From an uncultured Ruminococcus sp. (lineage in GTDB: Bacteria; Bacillota; Clostridia; Oscillospirales; Ruminococcaceae), in NCBI GenBank assembly GCA_937894495.1, contig CALCRR010000177.1, forward strand, positions 1 through 12,854: a stretch of 12,854 nt of DNA. The letters run 5' to 3'. The translations under genes and the position numbers were made by a program. This document shows, one piece after another, positions 7,645-12,854 of the stretch (position 1 is its first letter; every line of letters begins with the position of its first letter). The notes below the pieces were generated by a model. It had not been told where the DNA came from. It made no database searches and saw only the letters and a program-made list of their open reading frames with translations.

Positions 7645-8427
7645 ATGAACGCAGAGATAATAAAGGGACTTACTATCCCGTTTCTGGGCACGTCTTTGGG
7701 TTCGGCGTGCGTGTTTTTTATGAAGAAGGAGCTGAACAGCTTTGTGCAGCGTGCGCTGACGGGGTTTGCCGCAGGGGTGATGACTGCGGCTTCGGTGTGG
7801 AGCCTGCTGATACCGTCTATAGAGCAGTCACAGCAGCTGGGCAGGCTGGCTTTTCTGCCTGCCGCCGCAGGGTTTATGATAGGCATGATGTTTTTGCTGG
7901 CGCTTGACAGGCTGATACCCCACCTGCATATGAACTCAGACCAGGCTGAGGGCATAAAGACCAGCCTGCCCAAGACCACCATGCTGGTGCTGGCTGTCAC
8001 CCTGCACAATATCCCCGAGGGCATGGCTGTGGGAGTGGTGTACGCAGGGCTTTTGTACGGCGGCGCCGATATGACCGCCGCAGGTGCGCTGGCGCTGGCG
8101 CTGGGCATAGCTATACAGAACTTCCCCGAGGGCGCGATAATATCAATGCCCCTTAAAGCCGAGGGCATGACCAAGCCCAAAGCCTTTGCCGCAGGGGTCA
8201 TCTCAGGTGCTGCCGAGCCGCTGGGGGCTGCGCTGACCATTTTAATGGCTAGCTTAGTCATACCTGCCATGCCCTACCTTTTAAGCTTTGCAGCAGGCGC
8301 TATGATATATGTGGTGGTGGAGGAGCTTATCCCCGAGATGTCCCAGGGGGAGCACAGCAACACCGGCACCATCACCTTTGCGGTGGGCTTTGTGGTCATG
8401 ATGATACTGGACGTGGCGCTGGGGTAA
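7645..8427 (+). CDS. ZIP-family divalent metal transporter (ZupT/GufA-like)
   Basis: This 260-residue, highly hydrophobic membrane protein belongs to the ZIP family, which brings Zn2+, Fe2+ or Mn2+ into the cytoplasm. The two metal-site helices are recognisable: HNIPEGMAVGV (H121, N122, E125) and QNFPEGAIISMP (Q158, N159, E162). Length and motif order fit the prokaryotic branch with about eight membrane segments. The start chosen is ATG 7645, preceded by AAGGAG at 7628-7633; the in-frame start 30 bases earlier has no ribosome site and the added residues do not fit the family. It is a single-gene unit with a consensus promoter and a palindrome over the start site, suggesting metal-dependent repression. 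Which metal is carried cannot be told. The stop TAA is the first part of an AATTCAT heptamer array. Confidence 0.9.
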   Translation: MNAEIIKGLTIPFLGTSLGSACVFFMKKELNSFVQRALTGFAAGVMTAASVWSLLIPSIEQSQQLGRLAFLPAAAGFMIGMMFLLALDRLIPHLHMNSDQAEGIKTSLPKTTMLVLAVTLHNIPEGMAVGVVYAGLLYGGADMTAAGALALALGIAIQNFPEGAIISMPLKAEGMTKPKAFAAGVISGAAEPLGAALTILMASLVIPAMPYLLSFAAGAMIYVVVEELIPEMSQGEHSNTGTITFAVGFVVMMILDVALG

Positions 8428-8457
8428 TTCATAATTCATAATGCATAATTCATAATT
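8426..8457. repeat. AATTCAT heptamer array at the ZIP gene stop codon
   Basis: The units are AATTCAT, AATTCAT, AATGCAT, AATTCAT and a final AATT, 4.6 copies of 7 bp. The array starts within the TAA stop of the ZIP gene (8425-8427). Shorter pieces of the same repeat occur after glgP (12386-12397) and before the glgP promoter (9827-9837). Confidence 0.85.
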
Positions 8458-8493
8458 GGATGTGTTCGCTGCGCTCACATTTTATATGGCTTA

Positions 8494-8526
8494 CGCAGTC
8501 ATCAAAGTGTGAGCAACAAAAGCTCC
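8494..8526 (+). repeat. Repeat A, first copy
   Basis: This 33-bp segment starting CGCAGTCATCAAAGT aligns with 8739-8774 at 28 of 33 positions plus a 3-base insertion in the second copy. It lies just before repeat B here, but after it in the second pair. Confidence 0.6.
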
Positions 8527-8530
8527 GCAT

Positions 8531-8584
8531 AGTTTCAGTGGGACGAAATTAGATTTAATCAAATGCAGTACAGCGCACAAAGTC
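8531..8584 (+). repeat. Repeat B, first copy (54 bp)
   Basis: It matches 8667-8720 at 51 of 54 bases; from GAAATTAGATTTAATC to the end (41 bases) the copies are identical. The offset between copies is 136 bp. No open frame explains the conservation. Confidence 0.85.
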
Positions 8585-8609
8585 TTTTAGAAGTAAGAGG
8601 TAAGAAAAT

Positions 8610-8634
8610 GGTTTACAAAATTATGTGGTAAACC
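8610..8634. other. Hairpin between the two B repeats
   Basis: GGTTTAC and GTAAACC form a perfect 7-bp stem with an 11-base loop, in the 82-bp spacer between repeat B copies. Degenerate heptamers GAAGTAA and GAGGTAA lie just before it. No T-run follows. Confidence 0.4.
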
Positions 8635-8666
8635 GCACGAATGTAAAGTTTTGGAAATCCTCACAC

Positions 8667-8720
8667 AGCTTTAGTGGGGCGAAATTAGATTTAATCAAAT
8701 GCAGTACAGCGCACAAAGTC
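8667..8720 (+). repeat. Repeat B, second copy (54 bp)
   Basis: Direct repeat of 8531-8584 with three substitutions, all in the first 13 bases. Confidence 0.85.
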
Positions 8721-8738
8721 AACATTTTCCAAGGTTGG

Positions 8739-8774
8739 CGCAGCCATCAAAGTAATAGCAGCCACAAAAGCACC
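8739..8774 (+). repeat. Repeat A, second copy
   Basis: Diverged direct repeat of 8494-8526, with GCC inserted before ACAAAAGC. It follows repeat B by 18 bp and runs into the inverted heptamer element at 8771. Confidence 0.6.
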
Positions 8775-8813
8775 CCCAGCTATTAGAGGCAAGAGGTAAG
8801 AAGCAAGAGGCAA
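8771..8813 (-). repeat. Heptamer repeat element, copy 3 (inverted, degenerate cap)
   Basis: CACCCCCAG followed by TATTA looks like a decayed inverted cap. Four heptamers follow: GAGGCAA, GAGGTAA, GAAGCAA, GAGGCAA (8786-8813). It faces copy 4 across 38 bp, so the two arrays can pair. Confidence 0.7.
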
Positions 8814-8851
8814 GAAATTTCCCAAACAAGCAAAGCATGAAAAGAGGACTC

Positions 8852-8900
8852 TTGCTTCTTGCCTCTTGCTTCTTGCTTCTAGAGGCACAGGTGGGGGAAG
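8852..8900 (+). repeat. Heptamer/G-cap repeat element, copy 4 (complete)
   Basis: TTGCTTC, TTGCCTC, TTGCTTC, TTGCTTC (8852-8879) are followed by the full cap ending AGGTGGGGGAAG (8880-8900). The last 35 bases are identical to window positions 1-35. The cap lies 53 bp before the prepilin -35. Confidence 0.9.
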
Positions 8901-8953
8901 AAAATTTATGCAAAATGCACTGTTAATATAAACTAAAATTGTCTGATATTCCC

Positions 8954-8982
8954 TTGACATTTATTCTGATATATAGTATAAT
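8954..8982 (+). promoter_or_regulatory. Perfect consensus sigma-A promoter of the prepilin gene
   Basis: TTGACA at 8954-8959 and TATAAT at 8977-8982 are 17 bp apart. The predicted start near 8990 leaves a leader of about 80 nt before the ATG at 9071. Confidence 0.85.
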
Positions 8983-9009
8983 TATAGACGGAAGATGAAT
9001 AAGTTGGTA

Positions 9010-9036
9010 TAGGTTAAATGATTTGACCTAGTTTTT
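9010..9036 (+). terminator. Terminator-like hairpin in the prepilin leader (possible attenuator)
   Basis: TAGGTTAA and TTGACCTA pair over 8 bp (one G-U) around the loop ATGAT, and GTTTTT follows directly. The hairpin lies between promoter and gene, so read-through would be needed for expression. It could instead be a DNA operator, since it is also a palindrome. Confidence 0.5.
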
Positions 9037-9070
9037 AGTTGAGTCATAATTCGGGGGAAGGACAGTTTTT

Positions 9071-9706
9071 ATGAAAGGGAACAAGAATAACAACAAAAAG
9101 GGCTTTACGCTGGTAGAGCTCGTTGTGGTAATTGCTATTATCGGCATTCTGGCGACTATCATCATACCTGTTATTTTAGGCAAGATCAAAAATGCCAACA
9201 GAAAATCAGATATGACGGCAGGCAAGGAGATAGGCAACGCTGTTATAGGCGCACTGCTGGATCCTGAGGCTGAGGAAGCATTTTATAAGTACAATACCAC
9301 AAAATTCACCATCAAATACCCTGACGAGCCCAGCTATGTTCTGGTGGTGGTCTGCAAGATCGACGGTATCAAGGGTAATAAAGCAGGCAACCCACAGTGC
9401 AAGATATGGACCCAGGGTAACAAAGAGGCAAAGCCTTTCTGCGACGAGATGAATTCGTCCATGAAGTTTGCCGTGTCCGACTCGGCTGCGGGTATACCTA
9501 TGAGGTACACAGGCGACCTCAGCGGCAAAAAGATGACCAGGTGGATAGTCGGCTACCGCAAGAACAGTAAAGAAACTATCGAGGTATGGGCTGCCGACGG
9601 CACGGGTACCTGGGGCTGTCTGCCCGTTCACCGTGTTTACCCCGTTGCCGATAAGGAGTATACCAACGGCACAAAGGTATCACCCTCTGTTACGGCAGGC
9701 GGCTGA
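9071..9706 (+). CDS. Type IV prepilin-like / pseudopilin protein
   Basis: This 211-residue protein carries a class III signal peptide: basic KGNKNNNKKG, predicted cleavage between G11 and F12 by prepilin peptidase, then FTLVELVVVIAIIGILATI with the conserved Glu at mature position 5. The hydrophobic N-terminal helix drives membrane insertion and fibre assembly. The remaining 165 residues have no match I recognise; they include four cysteines (C95, C110, C124, C183), enough for two disulfides, and a Gly/Ser/Thr-rich end. GGGGGAAGGA lies just before ATG 9071. No pilus ATPase, platform protein or peptidase gene is in the window, so it is an orphan relying on machinery elsewhere, or a pseudopilin of a secretion or DNA-uptake system. 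It has its own promoter, leader hairpin and terminator. Confidence 0.85.
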   Translation: MKGNKNNNKKGFTLVELVVVIAIIGILATIIIPVILGKIKNANRKSDMTAGKEIGNAVIGALLDPEAEEAFYKYNTTKFTIKYPDEPSYVLVVVCKIDGIKGNKAGNPQCKIWTQGNKEAKPFCDEMNSSMKFAVSDSAAGIPMRYTGDLSGKKMTRWIVGYRKNSKETIEVWAADGTGTWGCLPVHRVYPVADKEYTNGTKVSPSVTAGG

Positions 9707-9729
9707 TAAAAGCTAATATTTAAAGGAGC

Positions 9730-9757
9730 AAAGGTGTCCGCAGGTCGGGCACCTTTT
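9730..9757 (+). terminator. Rho-independent terminator of the prepilin gene
   Basis: AAAGGTGTCCG pairs with CGGGCACCTTT over 11 bp (one G-U) around a 5-base loop, ending in TTTT. It lies 23 bases after the prepilin stop. Confidence 0.88.
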
Positions 9758-9867
9758 ATAGTTGAGCTTTGGTTTGAGCCGGGGCTGTAAAAAATAAAAC
9801 TTAAAACTAAATCTGGCTTTATTTTCGCATAATTCATTAAAAATTAATATTTTGCACCGCTATGACC

Positions 9868-9896
9868 TTGAAAAAAGTTTTGAAATGTGGTATAAT
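9868..9896 (+). promoter_or_regulatory. Sigma-A promoter of glgP
   Basis: TTGAAA at 9868-9873 and TATAAT at 9891-9896 are 17 bp apart with TGG before the -10. The leader is about 75 nt, ending in AGGAGG at 9965-9970. GGGCA and TGCCC at about 9935-9956 could form a weak hairpin in it. Confidence 0.8.
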
Positions 9897-9978
9897 TGGT
9901 AAGATAGGTTTTTGCCTTTTATTGATAACGCAAGGGCATTCGTTAAGCTTTGCCCCGATAATTTAGGAGGAATGTAGA

Positions 9979-12387
9979 ATGGCAAGTTCAACCGATAAAA
10001 CTATTTCAAAGGAGGCTCTGAAGCAGCAGTTTGTGGACGTGCTCCACAACGACTTCCAGACCGACCCCGAGAATGCCGATGACCAGCAGGTGTATGAGGC
10101 GCTCTCTGAAATAGTAGTTGGTATCTTAAAAGCTAAAAGAAGAAAATTTACCGTTAAGACCCAGTCTGAGGGCAAAAAGAAGGTTTACTACCTCTCTATG
10201 GAGTTTTTGATGGGTCGCTCCCTCAAGACCTCGCTTTATAATCTTGAGATGAACAAGCAGACCACTGAGATGCTGAAGGAATTCGGCATTTCAATAAACG
10301 GTATCTATAATTGTGAGCCTGACGCAGGTCTGGGCAACGGCGGTCTGGGCAGACTGGCTGCCTGCTATCTCGACGCGCTGGCTGCCGACGGCTACCACGC
10401 TACAGGCTACTCCATCTGCTATGAGTACGGTATATTCAAGCAGAAGCTGGAGGAGGGCTGGCAGACCGAGCTGCCCGATAACTGGCTGCCCGGCGGCTCT
10501 GTATGGCTGGTGCCTGTGCCCTCAAAGGCGGTTGAGGTACGCTTTGACGGCGAGCTGAAGGAATACTGGGATAACCAGTATCACTGCGTAACACATGAGA
10601 ATTACACCTCTGTTATGGCTGTTCCCTACGATCTTTTCGTTTCGGGCTACGACAGCAAGGCTGTTTCAAAGCTGAGACTGTGGAAGGCTGAGATGGCTTC
10701 ATTTGATATGTCAATGTTCAACAAGGGCGATTACTCAAAGGCGCTGAGCCGCAACATCATGTCGCAGGCTATCACAAAGGTGCTTTATCCTAACGATAAC
10801 CATGCCGAGGGCAAGTCGCTGAGACTGAGACAGCAGTATTTCCTGTGTGCAGCCTCCGTCGGCGATATCGTAAACCAGCATATGTCTGTTTACGGCACCC
10901 TTGATAATCTCCACGAAAAGGTGGCTATCCACATCAACGATACCCACCCCACACTGGCTATCCCCGAGCTTATGAGAGTTCTGCTGGACGACTGCGGATA
11001 TTCGTGGGATAAGGCTTGGCACATCGTGCAGAACACCTTTGCTTACACAAACCACACTGTTATGCCCGAGGCGCTGGAGAAGTGGGACTGCAACCTGTTA
11101 AAGAGCGTCTGCCCCAGAATTTTCTCCATCATCATCGAGATCAACGAGAGATACTGCCGTGACCTCTGGGAGAGATACGGCGACGAGGGCAAGGTATCAC
11201 ATATGTCTATCGTTGAGAACAACAAGGTGAAGATGGCTACACTGTGCGTTCACGCTTCACACAGCGTTAACGGCGTTGCTAAGATTCACTCTGAGATCAT
11301 CAAGAAGGAGACCTTTAAGGACGAGTATCTTGATACCCCCACAAAGTTCAAGAACGTTACCAACGGTATCGCTTACAGAAGATGGCTCTATCAGTCCAAC
11401 GAGGGACTTACTGCGCTGCTTAAAGATAAGATCGGCGACGGCTTCCTCAAAAACGCTGCCGAGCTCAGCAAGCTCTCGGTATTCAAGGACGACGAGGAAG
11501 TGCTTAACAAGCTGGCTGATATCAAGAACGAGAACAAGAAGAAGTTTGCTAAGTATGTAAAGAACCAGTACGGCGTAGTGCTCAACACCGACAGTATTTT
11601 TGATGTGCAGGTGAAGAGACTGCATGAGTACAAGAGACAGCAGCTCAACGCCCTGAACATCATCGCACAGTACAACTACCTCAAAGCTAACCCCGACGCT
11701 GATTTTACGCCTAAGACCTACATTTTTGCAGCTAAGGCAGCTCCGGGATACTACATGGCCAAGCAGATAATCAAGCTTATCTGGAACATCTCCGAGGAGC
11801 TGAAGAAGAACGACAAGCTGAGAGAAAAGCTCAACGTTATCTTCCTTGAGGATTACAACGTTTCCCTTTCAGAGATACTCATGCCTGCTGCCGATATCTC
11901 CGAGCAGATCTCACTGGCAGGTACTGAGGCTTCGGGAACAGGCAACATGAAGCTTATGATAAACGGCGCTGTTACCCTGGGCACAATGGACGGCGCAAAT
12001 GTTGAGATACACGAGCAGGTGGGTGACGAGAACATCATCATCTTCGGCATGAACGTTGACGAGGTGAACGCCTGCAAGGCAAGCTACGACCCAATGCAGT
12101 ATTACAACAGCAACGGCATCATCAAGCAGGCTGTTGATACCATTCAGTACGGCATAAACGGTCAGCAGTTCGACGAGATAGCTACCAGCCTTAAAACACA
12201 GGACCCCTACATGGCTCTGAAGGACTTCGAGAGCTATCAGCAGGCACAGAACTACGCATCAGAGTGCTACAGAGACAAGATGAAGTGGCAGAGAATGAGC
12301 CTTGCAAACATCGCAGGCGCAGGCATCTTCTCAGCAGACAGGTCGGTTGAGGAGTACGCTAAGGACATCTGGGGACTGAATAAGTAA
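9979..12387 (+). CDS. glgP: Glycogen/starch (alpha-glucan) phosphorylase
   Basis: This 802-residue enzyme (GT35 family) removes glucose units from the non-reducing ends of alpha-1,4-glucan with phosphate, giving glucose-1-phosphate in the cytoplasm. The length matches bacterial GlgP (about 800-815). Motifs in order are KVYYLSMEFLMGRSL, GLGNGGLGRLAACYLDALA, HINDTHPTLAIPELMR, TNHTVMPEALEKW, VKRLHEYKRQQLN, AAPGYYMAKQIIK, and EASGTGNMKLMINGA with K658 as the probable pyridoxal-phosphate lysine, then TMDGANVEI. AGGAGG lies 8 bases before ATG 9979. It is a single-gene unit with a strong promoter and a terminator. Codons are noticeably biased towards C- and G-ending forms such as AAC and AAG, more than in neighbours, suggesting high expression. 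No other glycogen genes are nearby. Confidence 0.97.
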   Translation: MASSTDKTISKEALKQQFVDVLHNDFQTDPENADDQQVYEALSEIVVGILKAKRRKFTVKTQSEGKKKVYYLSMEFLMGRSLKTSLYNLEMNKQTTEMLKEFGISINGIYNCEPDAGLGNGGLGRLAACYLDALAADGYHATGYSICYEYGIFKQKLEEGWQTELPDNWLPGGSVWLVPVPSKAVEVRFDGELKEYWDNQYHCVTHENYTSVMAVPYDLFVSGYDSKAVSKLRLWKAEMASFDMSMFNKGDYSKALSRNIMSQAITKVLYPNDNHAEGKSLRLRQQYFLCAASVGDIVNQHMSVYGTLDNLHEKVAIHINDTHPTLAIPELMRVLLDDCGYSWDKAWHIVQNTFAYTNHTVMPEALEKWDCNLLKSVCPRIFSIIIEINERYCRDLWERYGDEGKVSHMSIVENNKVKMATLCVHASHSVNGVAKIHSEIIKKETFKDEYLDTPTKFKNVTNGIAYRRWLYQSNEGLTALLKDKIGDGFLKNAAELSKLSVFKDDEEVLNKLADIKNENKKKFAKYVKNQYGVVLNTDSIFDVQVKRLHEYKRQQLNALNIIAQYNYLKANPDADFTPKTYIFAAKAAPGYYMAKQIIKLIWNISEELKKNDKLREKLNVIFLEDYNVSLSEILMPAADISEQISLAGTEASGTGNMKLMINGAVTLGTMDGANVEIHEQVGDENIIIFGMNVDEVNACKASYDPMQYYNSNGIIKQAVDTIQYGINGQQFDEIATSLKTQDPYMALKDFESYQQAQNYASECYRDKMKWQRMSLANIAGAGIFSADRSVEEYAKDIWGLNK

Positions 12388-12397
12388 TTCATAATTA
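12386..12397. repeat. Fragment of AATTCAT heptamer repeat at the glgP stop codon
   Basis: AATTCAT plus AATTA begins inside the TAA stop of glgP, the same phase as the array at the ZIP gene stop. Less than two units remain. Confidence 0.5.
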
Positions 12398-12401
12398 TTT
12401 T

Positions 12402-12427
12402 CGGGGCGGACGGTTTTGTTCGCCCCG
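12402..12427 (+). terminator. Hairpin terminator downstream of glgP
   Basis: CGGGGCG pairs with CGCCCCG, extended by GAC/GTT with one G-U, around a 6-base loop. Only a short T stretch follows, so efficiency may be modest. Confidence 0.6.
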
Positions 12428-12440
12428 TTATCGTATAGGT

Positions 12441-12478
12441 CTTTTATCTTATCCGCCCTGGTGCGGTATGATAAAAAG
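12441..12478. other. Long imperfect hairpin before acyP
   Basis: Positions 12441-12456 and 12463-12478 pair over about 14 bp with one mismatch and two single-base bulges, around the loop CCTGGT. It ends 26 bases before the acylphosphatase start, which lacks a good ribosome site. Its function is unknown. Confidence 0.45.
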
Positions 12479-12504
12479 CATGATCCTGACGGCATGGTGA
12501 TGGT

Positions 12505-12783
12505 ATGGAAAAGGTAAGAAAGCATATAATTTTCTACGGCTCGGTGCAGGGGGTGGGCTTTCGCTACAGGGCTTACTACGCAGCCCGGAGCTACGGCGTT
12601 TACGGCTGGGTGAGAAATCTCTATGACGGCTCGGTGGAAATGGAAGCCGAGGGCACCGAAAAGGCTATCGACGATATGATACTAGCCATTGAAAAAGGCA
12701 GCTTCATACGCATAGAAAACATCTCCGTCAGAACTATCCCCGTTAAAAACGAGTATGATTTCAGGATAAAACACGATGAATAG
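12505..12783 (+). CDS. acyP: Acylphosphatase
   Basis: This 92-residue enzyme hydrolyses acyl phosphates such as acetyl or carbamoyl phosphate to the acid and phosphate. The signature FYGSVQGVGFR at 10-20 contains the phosphate-binding R20, and GWVRNLYDGSVE supplies the catalytic N38; both are at the standard positions. Length and fold signature match the small cytosolic family. ATG 12505 is the only ATG in frame after an upstream in-frame stop at 12487. No clear Shine-Dalgarno sequence precedes it; two out-of-frame ATGs lie 5 and 11 bases upstream. A TATGAT at 12467 could be a weak -10 within the upstream hairpin. It lies behind glgP but separated by a hairpin terminator, so it may depend on read-through or a weak promoter. 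Confidence 0.93.
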   Translation: MEKVRKHIIFYGSVQGVGFRYRAYYAARSYGVYGWVRNLYDGSVEMEAEGTEKAIDDMILAIEKGSFIRIENISVRTIPVKNEYDFRIKHDE

Positions 12784-12802
12784 TGCTCACCGCACGGGGT
12801 AT

Positions 12803-12854
12803 TTCCCCCACCTGTGCCTCTAGAAGCAAGAAACCAGAGGCAAGAAGCAAGAGT
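12803..12854 (-). repeat. Heptamer/G-cap repeat element, copy 5 (inverted, cut by window end)
   Basis: TTCCCCCACCT and TGCCTCTA form the inverted cap (12803-12822), then GAAGCAA, GAAACCA, GAGGCAA, GAAGCAA follow (12823-12850). The first 27 bases are the exact reverse complement of bases inside copy 1. It begins 20 bases after the acyP stop. Confidence 0.88.

Larger units (their letters stand above)
8428..9070. other. Gene-free, repeat-rich intergenic region
   Basis: No credible gene lies in these 643 bp; open frames here are translations of repeats. In order it holds an AATTCAT array, an inverted pair GCTCACA/TGTGAGC (8473-8479, 8508-8514), repeat A, repeat B, degenerate heptamers GAAGTAA and GAGGTAA (8590-8603), a hairpin (8610-8634), a second B, a second A, two opposed heptamer elements (8771-8900), the prepilin promoter and its leader. 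Confidence 0.75.

Noticed and set aside
7611..8270. Minus-strand open frame of 219 codons antisense to the ZIP gene
   Set aside because: The forward frame has clear ZIP metal-site motifs, a promoter and a ribosome site; the reverse frame is Ala/Ser/Pro-rich shadow translation.
8281..8478. Minus-strand open frame of 65 codons overlapping the end of the ZIP gene
   Set aside because: Its start region is a translation of the AATTCAT array (NYELCIMNYEL) and the rest is antisense to the transporter.
8691..8960. Minus-strand open frame of 89 codons across the heptamer arrays
   Set aside because: It is created by the GARGCAA repeat, which reads open with a 7-residue period (EARSKRQ); there is no ribosome site and no family resemblance.
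8990..9070. A c-di-GMP riboswitch in the prepilin leader
   Set aside because: The leader is too short and I could not find the conserved bases of either known c-di-GMP aptamer class; only the terminator-like stem is supported.
1..12854. The whole window as a composite transposon bounded by inverted copies of the heptamer/G-cap element
   Set aside because: Further copies lie inside in both orientations, the interior carries housekeeping genes (holB, htrA, glgP), and there is no transposase or integrase.

Overview
The window looks like a chromosomal segment from an anaerobic, plant-fibre-degrading Firmicute of the Ruminococcus / Oscillospiraceae type. This is inferred from strong AGGAGG-like ribosome binding sites, consensus sigma-A promoters with 17-bp spacers, a c-di-AMP receptor (PstA) next to the clamp-loader gene holB, and hemicellulose-directed glycoside hydrolases. 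The species cannot be fixed from sequence reading alone. All nine genes found are intact.

Layout. (1) 61-5732: a probable four-gene plus-strand transcription unit. A GH95 alpha-L-fucosidase-like enzyme overlaps by 4 bp a secreted CBM35-like/GH26 lipoprotein. They are followed closely by pstA and holB and end in a bidirectional hairpin terminator. (2) 5786-7249: a convergent, minus-strand membrane-anchored HtrA/DegP-type protease. (3) 7525-8427: a ZIP-family metal transporter with a perfect consensus promoter and an 18-bp palindrome over its predicted start site that resembles DtxR/IdeR-family operators. (4) 8428-9070: 643 bp with no gene, filled with several kinds of repeats. (5) 8954-9756: an orphan type IV prepilin-like gene with its own promoter, a terminator-like hairpin in its leader and a strong terminator. 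(6) 9868-12427: glycogen phosphorylase glgP with its own promoter and terminator. (7) 12505-12783: acylphosphatase.

How the genes relate. The two glycosidases plausibly handle hemicellulose oligosaccharides: GH26 outside the cell on a lipid anchor, GH95 apparently in the cytoplasm because no signal peptide is visible. GlgP handles stored alpha-glucan. The rest are housekeeping or envelope functions. No defence system, prophage or transposase gene is present.

The most unusual content is intergenic. Arrays of 7-bp repeats occur at many gene boundaries: a TTGCTTC/GAAGCAA family, an AATTCAT family and a TAGCGAC-like family. Several arrays are followed, always in the same relative orientation, by a G-rich cap containing AGGTGGGGGAA. 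The window starts and ends inside two such elements in opposite orientation. Arrays abut or supply the stop codons of holB, the ZIP gene and glgP. This resembles the short tandemly repeated heptanucleotide repeats described in cyanobacteria, but the shared cap on different heptamers suggests a defined composite element.
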